Assembly (NCBI RefSeq): GCF_002208115.1
Contig: NZ_CP020946.1
Location: forward strand, 1,674,001 to 1,738,000
From: Bdellovibrio bacteriovorus
Lineage (GTDB): Bacteria; Bdellovibrionota; Bdellovibrionia; Bdellovibrionales; Bdellovibrionaceae
Length of the DNA: 64,000 nucleotides
Direction of reading: 5' to 3'
Shown: positions 10,943 to 20,123 of the stretch, piece by piece
Numbering within the stretch: position 1 is the first letter of the stretch
Layout of the letters: every line of letters starts with the position of its first letter
The notes under the pieces: model-generated
Seen by the model: only the letters and a program-made list of their open reading frames with translations
What the model was told of the DNA's origin: nothing
Databases searched by the model: none
Translations under genes and position numbers: made by a program

Positions 10943-11634
10943 AAAAAAACAAAAAGGTCGTAGTGCTTTTATCGGCGGGGTTGGACTCGACGGTGAATGC
11001 GTATGAGGCTATCAAACACCACCATGAAATTGTTCTGGCTTTGACTTTCAATTACGGGCAGCGTGCCGCGAAGAAAGAGCTGGAGGCTTCCGCAAATATC
11101 GCAAAACACCTGGGGGTTCCACACAAAGTGGTCGAGCTTCCATGGTTCAAGGACTTTAACAAGTCGTCTTTGCTGGTCGAGGATCAGACGGTCCCTACCG
11201 GGGCGGCAGTGGAAATCGACAATCAGCAAAAATCGGAAGAAACCGCGAAGTCAGTGTGGGTTCCCAATCGCAACGGGATCTTTTTGAACATTGCGGCGGC
11301 TTACGCAGAAGCTTTAGGTGCTGATGCGGTCATCCCGGGATTCAACGCTGAAGAGGCGGCAACTTTCCCGGACAATTCCCGCGAGTTCCTTGAGCAGGCC
11401 ACCAAGTCCCTGTGGTATTCCACGTCCAATCATGTGACGGTGGGGTGTTACACGGCTCATTTGAAAAAGCCTGATATCGTGCGGTTGGGGCAGGGGCTGA
11501 AGATTCCCTGGGAATTGATTTGGCCTTGCTATTTCTCGGGCGACAAGTGGTGCGGGCAGTGTGAGTCCTGTCTTCGTTCCAAGCGGGCTTTTGCTTCAGC
11601 CAACATTGATGTGAAACATCTTTTTAAGGAGTAG
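10939..11634 (+). CDS. queC: 7-cyano-7-deazaguanine synthase
   Basis: QueC converts 7-carboxy-7-deazaguanine, ammonia and ATP into preQ0, the queuosine precursor. The 231-residue product has the ATP pyrophosphatase P-loop LLSAGLDSTVN near residue 12 (SAGLDS rather than the commoner SGGLDS), the VPNRNGIFLNIAAAYAE segment, and the zinc-binding CGQCESC cluster near the C-terminus. The start at 10939 overlaps the recJ stop in ATGA. It completes a functional link with queA and tgt 6 kb upstream. Confidence 0.95.
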   Translation: MKKNKKVVVLLSAGLDSTVNAYEAIKHHHEIVLALTFNYGQRAAKKELEASANIAKHLGVPHKVVELPWFKDFNKSSLLVEDQTVPTGAAVEIDNQQKSEETAKSVWVPNRNGIFLNIAAAYAEALGADAVIPGFNAEEAATFPDNSREFLEQATKSLWYSTSNHVTVGCYTAHLKKPDIVRLGQGLKIPWELIWPCYFSGDKWCGQCESCLRSKRAFASANIDVKHLFKE

Positions 11635-11639
11635 TGCGG

Positions 11640-12209
11640 ATGGAAGCTTCATTTATTGAAAAGAAATTTGCCTATGACGGTTCTCAGCTTCGCTCGCTGT
11701 TTGCCTATCTGGAACACGGAATTTTGGGACCTTCCATTGTTTCCTGGGTGGGTGCCTGCTCGATCCCTTTTGATCACATGGTGGACGGCGAAGATCTGCT
11801 TGAAAAGGCCGTGATCCAGTCCGATGAAATGCTTCATTTTATTATTGAAGTCTTTGATCGTGATTTGTTTTCGGGCGTGGCGTTACAGCGCCTGTTTGCC
11901 TCGATCGCGAAAGATTATGTGCAGTCTCACGGGAAGGGTCTTCTGACGGGTAAATCGGTTCGTCGCGACGGGGATGATATTTACCTGGATACCAAAAAGT
12001 TAAGCATTAGCATTGCGACTCGCTCACCAGTGTCGGTGATGGTTCATTTCGCCATGAACGTCACCAACAAGGGCACTCCGGTTGAAACCCTGTCTTTGCA
12101 GGATCTGGAGCTGGATCCAGTGCGCGTGGCCGAAGACCTGATGTCCCTGTTCCGCCGCGAATTCGAATCGATCACCGTAGCCACCCAAAAAGTCCGCCCC
12201 GTTCCTTAG
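11640..12209 (+). CDS. DUF366-like conserved protein
   Basis: The 189-residue protein resembles the uncharacterised DUF366/COG2029 family (recalled, not searched). Visible features are FAYDGSQLRSLFAYLEHGILGPSIVSWVGAC near the N-terminus, SDEMLHFIIEVFD in the middle, and a C-terminal FRREFESITVATQKVRP. There is no signal peptide or membrane helix, so it should be cytoplasmic. ATG 11640 is chosen because AAGGAG lies at 11626-11631, 8 nt upstream; a GTG at 11634 is too close. Its position after queC suggests, but does not prove, a role in nucleotide or queuosine metabolism. Confidence 0.65.
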   Translation: MEASFIEKKFAYDGSQLRSLFAYLEHGILGPSIVSWVGACSIPFDHMVDGEDLLEKAVIQSDEMLHFIIEVFDRDLFSGVALQRLFASIAKDYVQSHGKGLLTGKSVRRDGDDIYLDTKKLSISIATRSPVSVMVHFAMNVTNKGTPVETLSLQDLELDPVRVAEDLMSLFRREFESITVATQKVRPVP

Positions 12210-12305
12210 GCGGACCTTCTCGCTTCGACGTGCTTAAAGCACGCCTGCACTGCGAAGGTCCGCCTCCGCCTTGCATCTGGGGCTTTTTGAGTCGCCTAAG
12301 CCCCA
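12192..12305. repeat. Palindromic repeat element at a convergent junction
   Basis: Arms AGGCGGACCTTC (12208-12219) and GAAGGTCCGCCT (12254-12265) enclose a CGTGCTTAAAGCACG hairpin (12229-12243). A second hairpin pairs TGGGGCTT (12278-12285) with AAGCCCCA (12298-12305). The left arm begins inside the stop codon of the upstream gene. A GTCCGCC at 12192 can pair alternatively with GGCGGAC at 12209, so two mutually exclusive folds exist. The 14-nt string CTCCGCCTTGCATC inside it recurs at 6110. Confidence 0.75.
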
Positions 12306-12318
12306 GCACGTTTTTCGC

Positions 12319-12747
12319 TTAGTGGTGGTGGGAGTGGTCTTCTTTTTTGGATTCCTTCTTGGATTCTTTGAAGACAGGAAGAGGGAGCTTGTAGATGGCT
12401 TCGTTACCTACGGCTTTTTCTCTTGTTGCCTGAATAATCAAATTTGTTTTTGCCGGAACTTTTCCATTCGGAATGCAGTGATAGTGGTCAGTGCCCATCA
12501 CGGAGCATGTGTATTTTACTTCTGATTTTTTATTTTTTGCTGTCACCGCTACGGATGAATCTTTGATGGTTGGGTTTTCAAAGTTCATATCCAGCAGGTA
12601 AACGTGAACGCTCTGGTCTTTGTCCACGGTGATTTCCGTGTGGAAAGCTCCCGGCATTTGGACATGGCCACCATGCGGACCTGGTTTGTCTTCGCCATGG
12701 GCCCAGGAAAGCGCGGGAAGAAGGATAAGAGTTGCTAGCAGTTTCAT
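12319..12747 (-). CDS. Periplasmic His-rich protein of the metal-efflux cluster
   Basis: The 142-residue product has a short signal peptide (MKLLATLILLPALSWA), then HGEDKPGPHGGHVQMPG, which is an HGG-type metal-site motif, a beta-rich middle with two cysteines (KYTCSV, YHCIPNG), and a Lys/Glu tail ending in DHSHHH. HGG-containing domains of this type occur at the N-terminus of CzcB/CusB-like adaptors. It is the last gene of the RND cluster, 10 bp after the TolC gene. A periplasmic metal chaperone or buffer is likely; the metal is not known. Confidence 0.65.
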   Translation of the reverse strand: MKLLATLILLPALSWAHGEDKPGPHGGHVQMPGAFHTEITVDKDQSVHVYLLDMNFENPTIKDSSVAVTAKNKKSEVKYTCSVMGTDHYHCIPNGKVPAKTNLIIQATREKAVGNEAIYKLPLPVFKESKKESKKEDHSHHH

Positions 12748-12757
12748 GTTGTTCTCC

Positions 12758-13972
12758 TTAGATAGTCAGTTCGTCAAATTTCAATTTCAGGATTGCAAGT
12801 TCTTTTTGTACTTCCAGCAGGCGGGTGCGGTTGTCAAAAAGGCTGTTGGTGGCGCTGGCAAGGTCTGAAGAGTTTTTTACTCCACGACGGTATTCAGACA
12901 ATGTCAGGTCATAGTATTTCTGAGTCAGTGTCTGGCGTTTCTCCAGCAACGTGCGCAGTTGTAAAAGTTCCCGGGCTTTGTTGCGCAGGCTGGAAACTTG
13001 CGTATCCAGTTGCAGGCGGGTGCTGGTTTTCTCCAGGCCTTGAGCTTTTTCGATTTCTTTCGCAGCGGCGCTTTTAAAGCGCGTGTCAAGACCCGAGAAC
13101 AGCGTCCAGGTCATCAGCACCGACACACGGGACTCGCTTGCTTCCAGAGGGTCGTCGTATTGTGGAACCAGGCGACCGTACTGAGCATTCACATCAATGC
13201 TGGGAAGGTACGCCCCTTGGGTCTGCTGGCGGCGCAGTTGTGAGCTTTGCTCGAGCGCTTCCTGCTTCTGTAAAGTGGGGTTGCCAGCTAGGTCCGACTT
13301 TGCAAAATCAGCTTCGCTGATGCGCGGGAAAGTTTCTTTTGTGGTCAATTGCACGGGTTCTGAGCTGTTGATCAGGGTTTTGATCACATCTTTTGAAACC
13401 TGCAGATCGGTCTTATGAGTTTCGATTTCCGCTGACAGTGTGCTTTCTTCCAGGTCCAGTTCAATGGCATCCACGTTCGACGTCAGACCGGCATTGATTT
13501 TTTTCTGAGCCATGGCGCGCTGGTTGTGCAGGAACTGCAGTTTTTCCGAATCCACAGCAATAAAATGCGTGTTGAGCAAAGCTTCGTAGTACGCTTCCCC
13601 CAGCTCGCGGTGCAGGCGGCGCGAGGTGATTTCAAAGTCGAAGTCTGCAATGCGGCTTTCCTGAGTGGCAACGCTTTTTGCCTTCCAGTCCTGGCCGCCG
13701 CGATACAGGTTCCAGCGTCCGCTGAGATAGCCGACATATCCATCATCTTTGTCATGCAAAGTGCTTTCTTTGCCATAACCGGCCGAGGCGGATATCTCTG
13801 GCAGGAACGGACTCCATTGGCTTTTTGCCTGACTCTGGCTGGCTTGTTGACGAGCGGCGCTGGCCCGCAATTCCGGGTTGTTGCTGACCAGTTGCTGTTG
13901 CAGGCTGGTCAGGTTTTGCGCGTTCGTTGTTAGACTGAAGAACAGGGCCGTCAAACCCCATTGCCACTTCAT
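12758..13972 (-). CDS. TolC-family outer-membrane efflux protein
   Basis: This 404-residue protein has a signal peptide (MKWQWGLTALFFSLTTNAQ) and the duplicated long-helix organisation of TolC/CusC channels, with Gln/Ala-rich coiled segments (ARQQASQSQAKSQW) and strand pairs such as EISASAGYGKES and SVLMTWTLFSGLD. Such proteins form the trimeric tunnel across the outer membrane for RND pumps. Its place directly after the RND pump gene shows it is the outlet of that system. No lipobox is visible. Confidence 0.85.
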   Translation of the reverse strand: MKWQWGLTALFFSLTTNAQNLTSLQQQLVSNNPELRASAARQQASQSQAKSQWSPFLPEISASAGYGKESTLHDKDDGYVGYLSGRWNLYRGGQDWKAKSVATQESRIADFDFEITSRRLHRELGEAYYEALLNTHFIAVDSEKLQFLHNQRAMAQKKINAGLTSNVDAIELDLEESTLSAEIETHKTDLQVSKDVIKTLINSSEPVQLTTKETFPRISEADFAKSDLAGNPTLQKQEALEQSSQLRRQQTQGAYLPSIDVNAQYGRLVPQYDDPLEASESRVSVLMTWTLFSGLDTRFKSAAAKEIEKAQGLEKTSTRLQLDTQVSSLRNKARELLQLRTLLEKRQTLTQKYYDLTLSEYRRGVKNSSDLASATNSLFDNRTRLLEVQKELAILKLKFDELTI

Positions 13973-13983
13973 AGAAACTCCTT

Positions 13984-14382
13984 TTATTTTTCCACCAGAA
14001 ACTTGAAGGTGTCAGATTTACCTTCATAGTCGACTTTGATCTCAAGATTTACGCGGTGGGAACCCTGGAAATCCACAGTCGTGTCGAAAGAATTGGCGTT
14101 GGCGGTAAATTGCAATGGGGCCGCTTTGCCCTTGGGGGACTTGGCAGTGCCGCTGATTTTGATGTTTTTGGTGTCCAGGCTTTCGCCCTCGTGAGCGCGC
14201 GGGAAGAATTGAACCTTGGTTTCGATTGCCAGCATTTCCATATTGAACAGTTTTCCGGTTTTTGGAATACCCCCATGCTGGGCTTTCAAAGTGCCTGGCA
14301 CATCATGGCCTTCATGCGCCATGGCCACAGGGGAGAGGGTCAGTGATGCCAGCAGAATCAGGCTTTTCAGGGTGCGTTTCAT
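13984..14382 (-). CDS. Small periplasmic protein linked to the HME-RND pump
   Basis: The 132-residue product has a signal peptide (LILLASLTLSPVAMA) followed at once by HEGHDVPG and AQHGGIPKTG, a His/HGG motif like that of the other small protein of the cluster. The rest is a compact beta-sandwich-like domain (ISGTAKSPKGKAAPLQF, HRVNLEIKVDYEG). It resembles the free N-terminal domain found in CzcB-type adaptors. Its start overlaps the RND gene stop by 4 nt (ATGA), so the two are translationally coupled and probably act together. Confidence 0.65.
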   Translation of the reverse strand: MKRTLKSLILLASLTLSPVAMAHEGHDVPGTLKAQHGGIPKTGKLFNMEMLAIETKVQFFPRAHEGESLDTKNIKISGTAKSPKGKAAPLQFTANANSFDTTVDFQGSHRVNLEIKVDYEGKSDTFKFLVEK

Positions 14383-17300
14383 GAAAGGACTCCTTGTTTT
14401 TCGTTTTCTTCAATATGTTTTAAAGCGGACTGTTTACCAAACTTCCAGAATATCGCCGGAGTCAGATACATATCAAGCAAAGTGCTGCTTAATAGACCGC
14501 CGACAATCACGATAGCCACCGGATGCAGAATTTCCCGTCCCGGAGCTCCCGGCGAAAGAGCCAAAGGCAGCAATCCAAGAATGGCCGTCAAAGCAGTCAT
14601 CAGAACCGGAACCAGGCGCTCTAAAGAGCCGCGCACGACCATGTGTTTGGAGAACTCCTCGCCCTCGTGCTTCATCAGATGCAAATAGTGTGAAATCATC
14701 ATGATGCCATTGCGGGATGCAATACCACATAATGTGACGAAGGCCACAAGGCTGGCGATGCTCAGAGTGCCGCCCGTTATGTAAATCGCGATGATGCCGC
14801 CAATGAAGGCCATGGGGATATTGAGCATAATCTGAATCGAAATAAAGGTGGATTTGAAATGAGCATACAGAACCAGGAAGATCGTCAGGATTGAGATCAC
14901 TCCCAGAATGGCCATCATATCAGAGGCCTGTTGCTGGCTTTCAAACTGGCCGCCATAAACCACATAGTATCCGGCAGGCATTTCCACTTTGGATTCGATG
15001 TTCTTTCTAATATCGGCAATGATGGCATCCAAAGAACGGTCGGTGGAGTTCGCCTGAACCACGATTCTTCTTTGTGCATTTTCACGCTGGATAATATTGG
15101 GGCCGGTGGATTCGTAAACGTCCGCGACCTTTTCAACTGTGATGCGGCTTCCGTCCGGCATAATTTTCACCGGTGTGCGTTTGATAAGCTCAAGGTCCGT
15201 ACGGGACTTGTCATCAAAACGCATAAACACATCCACTGTCTTATGGCCCTCAAGAATCTGTCCGACCACTTCGCCCTGCAGCGCTTTTTCAAGCAACTGG
15301 GCCAGATCGCCGACCGTGATGCCATAGCGGGCAGCCTCATCGCGCAGAAGATGTATCTTCACCTGGGGAATCAGAACCTGCTGTTCAACCTGAAGGTCGA
15401 CAAGGCCGGGAACATCTTTGATGGCCTGATAAACTTCCGCCCCTTTGGCGCGCAAGGTGGAAAGCTCAGGTCCAAAGACCTTAATGGCAATCTGCGCGCG
15501 CACGCCGGACAGAAGGTGATCCAGGCGGTGAGAAATCGGCTGACCGACGTTCACACCCACGTTCGGGATGGCTTCCAGATTTTTACGAATCTCTTCCAGC
15601 ACCACTTCGCGGGGGCGGCCTTCGTCTTTAAAGTCCACTTCAATTTCCGAAGTGTTCACGCCCTCGGCGTGTTCATCCAGTTCGGCGCGTCCCGTTCGGC
15701 GCGACACGGTCACGACTTCCGGAGTTTTTAGAACGATCAATTCAGCCTGGGTTCCAATTTTATTGGACTCTGCCAAAGAGATTCCCGGGGGAGCCACAAC
15801 GCTGATCATCGCCGAGCCTTCATTAAAGTGCGGCAGGAAGTCGCGTCCGATGATCAGAGACAATGCGATCGAGCCGGCAAACAGCAGGCCGGAGGCCCAC
15901 AGAACTGGCTTTGGATTATCCAGGGTTTTGTTAAGCAGCTTTTCCTGATGTTTTTTCAGCCAGCGCACCAAGGCGCCGTCTTTATGTTCCAGCAGTTCGC
16001 CTTTGGAAAGGAAGTACGAACACAGCGCCGGAGTCACGGTCAGCGAAACCACCATGGAGGCCAGCAGTGAAACGATGTAAGAAATCCCGAGTGGTACAAA
16101 CAGGCGGCCTTCAATTCCACCCATGCTAAACAGCGGCACAAACACCAGCACCACAATCAAAGTCGCAATGACGATGGAGTTACGAACCTCTGACGAGGCC
16201 TCATAAATCACTACCAGAGGATTGCGGGGATTCGCCAGAAGTTTGTTCTCGCGAAGGCGGCGATAGACGTTTTCCACGTCGACAATGGCATCGTCCACCA
16301 GCTCACCGATGGCAATGGCCAGCCCCCCCAGGGTCATGGTGTTGACGGAAAGATCAAAGAACTTAAACACGATGGCTGTCAGAACGAAAGACAGGGGAAT
16401 GGCTGTCATCGTGATCGCCGTTGTGCGGAAGTTCATCAGGAACAGGAACAGAACGATGAAGACCAGGAACACCCCATCGCGCAGGGCCATTTTTACGTTG
16501 TCGATGGCGGTCTCAATGAACAAGGACTGTTTGAAAAGGTTGGGTTGCAGCTCGACACCCGCAGGAAGAGTGGTGGCGAACTGCTTTAAGGCCTCGTCGA
16601 TTTTTTCTGTCAGCTCCAAAGTGTTGGCGCCGGGCTGTTTTTGAATGGAAAGAATAACCCCGGGTTTTCCGTTGATGCTGCCGTCACCGCGTTTGGTTTG
16701 CGGGCCTTCAACGACGTCAGCGATTTCTTTGACCAGAACCGGGCGGCCCAGATGCATGCCGACGACCGAGTTCATGATCTCTTCCTTTTCCTTTACCGCG
16801 CCGATGTTGCGGATCAGGAACTCCTGTCCTTCAAGATCAATAAAACCGCCGGTCGAGTTTTGCGATACATCTGAAAGGTTGTGTTCAACCTCGTCCATGG
16901 TCAGTTGCAGCTTTTGCAATTTTTCTGCGGAAATCAGAATCTGATACTGGCGGACTCCGCCACCAATGGAGATAACCTGCGACACGCCCGGAATGCTCAT
17001 CAGGCGGGGGCGCAGTGTCCAGTCAGCCAGAGTGCGCAGATCCATGCCGGACACCTTGTTGTCAGGTGAACTTAAACCCACAAACTGGATTTCGCCCATA
17101 ATGGATGAAATGGGTCCGAGGGTGGGGGAGATGTTCTTAGGCAGCTTTTCTTTGGCCAGAGCAATTTTTTCCTGAACCATCTGGCGGTTGCGATAGATGT
17201 CGGTATCCCAGCCGAACTCAACATAGATCACACTGAGTCCCACGCCTGAAGAAGACCGAACTCGTTCGACTCCGGGCAGACCATTCAGGGCGGTTTCCAG

Positions 17301-17504
17301 CGGGAAGGTGACCAGGGTTTCGACTTCTTCCGGAGCCAGGCCATGGGCTTCCGTCATAATATTAACGGTGGGGCGATTCAGATCTGGAAAGACGTCCACT
17401 GGCAGATGAACCAGGGCCCAGCCTCCATAGGCCACCATTAAAGCAGCGACTGCGATCACAATGAGACGATGAGTCAGAGAGTATTTAATAATTCTATCAA
17501 GCAT
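14379..17504 (-). CDS. Heavy-metal efflux RND transporter (CusA/CzcA family)
   Basis: The 1041-residue protein has the RND layout: TM1, a large periplasmic domain, TM2-6, a second periplasmic domain, and TM7-12. The N-terminus (FPDLNRPTVNIMTEAHGL, EEVETLVTFPLETALNG) is that of heavy-metal RND pumps. The TM4 motif reads GELVDDAIVDVENV, the subtype with paired acidic residues rather than the DFG of Zn/Co CzcA. It moves metal from periplasm or cytoplasm through TolC. Unusually, no membrane-fusion protein gene is present beside it. A CsoR-like palindrome lies 25-45 nt upstream of the start. The ion is probably copper, inferred from the divergent csoR-copA. Confidence 0.85.
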   Translation of the reverse strand: MLDRIIKYSLTHRLIVIAVAALMVAYGGWALVHLPVDVFPDLNRPTVNIMTEAHGLAPEEVETLVTFPLETALNGLPGVERVRSSSGVGLSVIYVEFGWDTDIYRNRQMVQEKIALAKEKLPKNISPTLGPISSIMGEIQFVGLSSPDNKVSGMDLRTLADWTLRPRLMSIPGVSQVISIGGGVRQYQILISAEKLQKLQLTMDEVEHNLSDVSQNSTGGFIDLEGQEFLIRNIGAVKEKEEIMNSVVGMHLGRPVLVKEIADVVEGPQTKRGDGSINGKPGVILSIQKQPGANTLELTEKIDEALKQFATTLPAGVELQPNLFKQSLFIETAIDNVKMALRDGVFLVFIVLFLFLMNFRTTAITMTAIPLSFVLTAIVFKFFDLSVNTMTLGGLAIAIGELVDDAIVDVENVYRRLRENKLLANPRNPLVVIYEASSEVRNSIVIATLIVVLVFVPLFSMGGIEGRLFVPLGISYIVSLLASMVVSLTVTPALCSYFLSKGELLEHKDGALVRWLKKHQEKLLNKTLDNPKPVLWASGLLFAGSIALSLIIGRDFLPHFNEGSAMISVVAPPGISLAESNKIGTQAELIVLKTPEVVTVSRRTGRAELDEHAEGVNTSEIEVDFKDEGRPREVVLEEIRKNLEAIPNVGVNVGQPISHRLDHLLSGVRAQIAIKVFGPELSTLRAKGAEVYQAIKDVPGLVDLQVEQQVLIPQVKIHLLRDEAARYGITVGDLAQLLEKALQGEVVGQILEGHKTVDVFMRFDDKSRTDLELIKRTPVKIMPDGSRITVEKVADVYESTGPNIIQRENAQRRIVVQANSTDRSLDAIIADIRKNIESKVEMPAGYYVVYGGQFESQQQASDMMAILGVISILTIFLVLYAHFKSTFISIQIMLNIPMAFIGGIIAIYITGGTLSIASLVAFVTLCGIASRNGIMMISHYLHLMKHEGEEFSKHMVVRGSLERLVPVLMTALTAILGLLPLALSPGAPGREILHPVAIVIVGGLLSSTLLDMYLTPAIFWKFGKQSALKHIEENEKQGVLS

Positions 17505-17528
17505 AGGTCTACTTTAATGCCTCCGCAC

Positions 17529-17548
17529 ACCCTACTAGGAGGGGGTAT
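17529..17548 (-). promoter_or_regulatory. Candidate CsoR operator for the RND operon
   Basis: The string ACCCTACTAGGAGGGGGTAT has the G-tract/C-tract pseudo-palindrome and terminal GGGGGTAT of CsoR operators. It sits 25-45 nt upstream of the RND start codon. The same GGGGGTAT end appears in the operator on the csoR side. Confidence 0.55.
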
Positions 17549-17594
17549 CCGGCCTTGTGACAATCCGAGGAAAAATATTTTTCTTCAAGGCCCC

Positions 17595-17625
17595 TTGAAA
17601 TACATACCCCAGGGGGGTATATACT
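17595..17625 (+). promoter_or_regulatory. csoR-copA promoter with embedded CsoR-like operator
   Basis: A -35 TTGAAA (17595-17600) and a -10 TATACT (17620-17625) are separated by 19 bp. The palindrome ATACCCCAGGGGGGTAT (17604-17620) fills the spacer and touches the -10. Repressor on this site would block polymerase, and copper-loaded CsoR would release it; this is inferred from known CsoR promoters. Confidence 0.7.
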
Positions 17626-17647
17626 GGAACTGAAATCGAGGTGTGTC

Positions 17648-17929
17648 ATGAAAAAAGAATCCGGTCAGCATCCCGACCACAGTGGTCATTTAAAGCGTCT
17701 CAACCGTGTCCGCGGTCAGTTGGATGGCATTCAGAACATGATCGAAGAACGTCGTTATTGTCCTGACATAGTTTTCCAGATCCGCGCGGCCGCAAAAGCG
17801 CTGCAGGCGATGGAAAATGAGATTATGCGGACCCATGTCCACGGTTGCGTAAAGACCGCGATCAAATCCAAGGACGAAAAAGAAATCTCTAAAAAAATCG
17901 ACGAGATCATGAATCTCGTCAGTAAGTAG
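17648..17929 (+). CDS. csoR: CsoR-family copper-sensing repressor
   Basis: The 93-residue all-helical protein belongs to the CsoR/RcnR (DUF156) family. The Cu(I) ligands of CsoR are visible with correct spacing: Cys38 (RRYCPD), His63 and Cys67 (THVHGC), i.e. 25 and 4 residues apart, as in the CsoR type rather than the RcnR nickel/cobalt type. It is divergent from the RND operon and precedes copA by 6 bp, so it probably autoregulates and controls both units through the two palindromes between them. Confidence 0.9.
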   Translation: MKKESGQHPDHSGHLKRLNRVRGQLDGIQNMIEERRYCPDIVFQIRAAAKALQAMENEIMRTHVHGCVKTAIKSKDEKEISKKIDEIMNLVSK

Positions 17930-17935
17930 GTCGTT

Positions 17936-20110
17936 ATGGAAACACAAAACAACAGTACCGAGTTGCAACTTATTGGCATGTCCTGTGTGAATTGTGCAGG
18001 CAAGATTGAAAAGACATTAAATGGTTTGCCGGGTGTGACGGCAACAGTGAACTTTGCCACAGAAAAAGCCCAGGTGAATCTGGGGGACAGTCCCCTGACA
18101 GTTGAAAACCTGATTAAAACCATCCAGGAGTTGGGGTATCAGGCTTTTGAAGTGAACTCAGAAGTCGACGCCCAAAAGCTGAAAGAGGAGGCTGCGGCTG
18201 AGTACCGCAAAGAACTGCGTCTGTTCATTATCTCAGCGATTCTGACGGCGCCCTTTCTGGTTGAGATGGCCGTGATGCTGAGTGGGGCGGGTCATGAAAT
18301 GATTCCGCGCTGGGTGCAGTGGATTTTGGCGACGCCGGTTCAGTTCTGGGTCGGGTGGAGATTTTATCGTGGATCTTATTACGCCTTGAAGTCGGGCAGC
18401 GCCAATATGGATGTGCTGGTGGCCTTGGGGACGACGATGGCATATGGCTTGAGTGCGGTGATGACGGCCATGAGCTGGCATCATCATCACGTTTATTTCG
18501 AGGCCAGCACTGCGGTCATTACCTTGATTCTGCTGGGTAAGTTAATGGAAAGCCGCGCGAAGGGGAAAACCTCGGAAGCGGTGGAAGGTCTGCTGCGCCT
18601 GCAGCCGAAAAAGGCCATGGTGGAAAGAAACGGCGAAGTGGTTTCTTTGGATATCAGCGAACTGGTGGCCGGTGACATCGTGGTGGTGAAAAATGGCGAA
18701 TCCATTCCGGTGGATGGTGTGGTGGTGCAGGGACTTTCGACTGTGGATGAGTCGATGCTGACCGGCGAAAGTATGCCGGTACAAAAGGCTGTCGATGATC
18801 ACGTTTATGCAGCGACTCTGAATCAGGATGGCAGTCTGCGCATTAAAGCCACGGGTGTGGGCAGCAAGACTCAGTTAGCGCAAATCATTAAGATAGTGAC
18901 GACGGCTCAAGGTTCGAAAGCTCCTATTCAGCGTCTTGCGGATAAGATTTCAGCGGTCTTTGTGCCCGTGGTCGTTGCTATCAGCGTGCTGACATTCTTT
19001 GGGACCTGGCTGTGGACCGGGGATTTGACGATGGCGTTTATTTCGTCCGTTTCGGTCCTGGTTATTGCCTGTCCGTGTGCTTTGGGTTTGGCAACGCCGA
19101 CCGCCGTGGTTGTGGGAATTGGCAAGGGCGCTCAGGCCGGAGTTTTGTTCCGCGACGCCAAAGCCTTGGAGCTGGCCGAAAAAATTGATGTTCTGGTCTT
19201 GGATAAAACCGGCACTATCACGGAAGGAAAGCCCGTGGTCACAGAAATTCATGTGACTTCCGGTCAGGATAAAAAAGAGGTGCTGACTTTTGCGGCAAGT
19301 CTTGAGGCGGGATCGTCGCATCCTTTGGCTCACGCTATTTTGGAAGAAGCCAAAAAAGAGGGATTGTCCCTGGTTCAGGTTGAAAATTTCCAAAGCGTGA
19401 TGGGGCAGGGTGTGGAAGGCCGCATTCAGGGACGCTCACTGAAGCTGGGTAAGAGCGGCTGGGTGGCGCCGGAGTTTTCCTTGAATCAGGAGCTTTTAAA
19501 GACTCTTGAATCCAAAGGTCAGACTTTGATGGTGCTCGCGGATGACGCTCGTGTCCTGGGGTATATCGCGGTGGCCGACCGTATCCGTGAAAGCTCGAAA
19601 GAAGCCATCGCCGATATTCAAAAGCGCGGTGTGAAAGTCATGATGCTTACCGGGGACAACGAAGGCACTGCCAAAGAAATCTCCCGTCAGGCAGGAATCA
19701 CTGACTACAAACACAGCGTGAAACCCGCCGACAAAGCCAATGTCATTGTGACCCTGAAACGCAAAAAACTGCGTGTGGCGATGGTGGGTGACGGTATCAA
19801 TGATGCTCCGGCATTGGCGATGGCTGATGTCAGCTTCTCCATGTCTTCTGGAACTGATATTGCGATTGAAACTGCAGATGTCACTTTGATGAAGAATGAT
19901 CTGAAGTCCGTGGCGCAGGCCATTGAACTGTCACATCTGACATTAAAGAAAATCCGTCAGAACCTGTTCTTTGCTTTCATCTACAACGTTCTGGGGATCC
20001 CACTGGCCGCATTAGGAATGCTCAACCCTGTCATCGCAGGGGCGGCCATGGCCATGAGCTCAGTCTCTGTAGTCAGCAACTCGTTGTTGCTGAAAAGAAA
20101 GAAGATCTAA
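17936..20110 (+). CDS. copA: Cu(I)-translocating P1B-type ATPase
   Basis: CopA pumps Cu(I) from the cytoplasm to the periplasm. The 724-residue protein has one N-terminal HMA domain with GMSCVNC (Cys17, Cys20), eight predicted membrane helices, the ion-binding CPC at 379-381, the phosphorylated Asp423 in DKTGT, the SSHP motif of the N-domain, and [11 protein letters not shown] in the hinge region. A His-rich loop (WHHHHVY, about 181-187) between early helices is a further possible metal contact. It lies 6 bp after csoR and forms a two-gene operon. Confidence 0.93.
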   Translation: METQNNSTELQLIGMSCVNCAGKIEKTLNGLPGVTATVNFATEKAQVNLGDSPLTVENLIKTIQELGYQAFEVNSEVDAQKLKEEAAAEYRKELRLFIISAILTAPFLVEMAVMLSGAGHEMIPRWVQWILATPVQFWVGWRFYRGSYYALKSGSANMDVLVALGTTMAYGLSAVMTAMSWHHHHVYFEASTAVITLILLGKLMESRAKGKTSEAVEGLLRLQPKKAMVERNGEVVSLDISELVAGDIVVVKNGESIPVDGVVVQGLSTVDESMLTGESMPVQKAVDDHVYAATLNQDGSLRIKATGVGSKTQLAQIIKIVTTAQGSKAPIQRLADKISAVFVPVVVAISVLTFFGTWLWTGDLTMAFISSVSVLVIACPCALGLATPTAVVVGIGKGAQAGVLFRDAKALELAEKIDVLVLDKTGTITEGKPVVTEIHVTSGQDKKEVLTFAASLEAGSSHPLAHAILEEAKKEGLSLVQVENFQSVMGQGVEGRIQGRSLKLGKSGWVAPEFSLNQELLKTLESKGQTLMVLADDARVLGYIAVADRIRESSKEAIADIQKRGVKVMMLTGDNEGTAKEISRQAGITDYKHSVKPADKANVIVTLKRKKLRVAMVGDGINDAPALAMADVSFSMSSGTDIAIETADVTLMKNDLKSVAQAIELSHLTLKKIRQNLFFAFIYNVLGIPLAALGMLNPVIAGAAMAMSSVSVVSNSLLLKRKKI

Positions 20111-20123
20111 AAGAACCAGGAAC

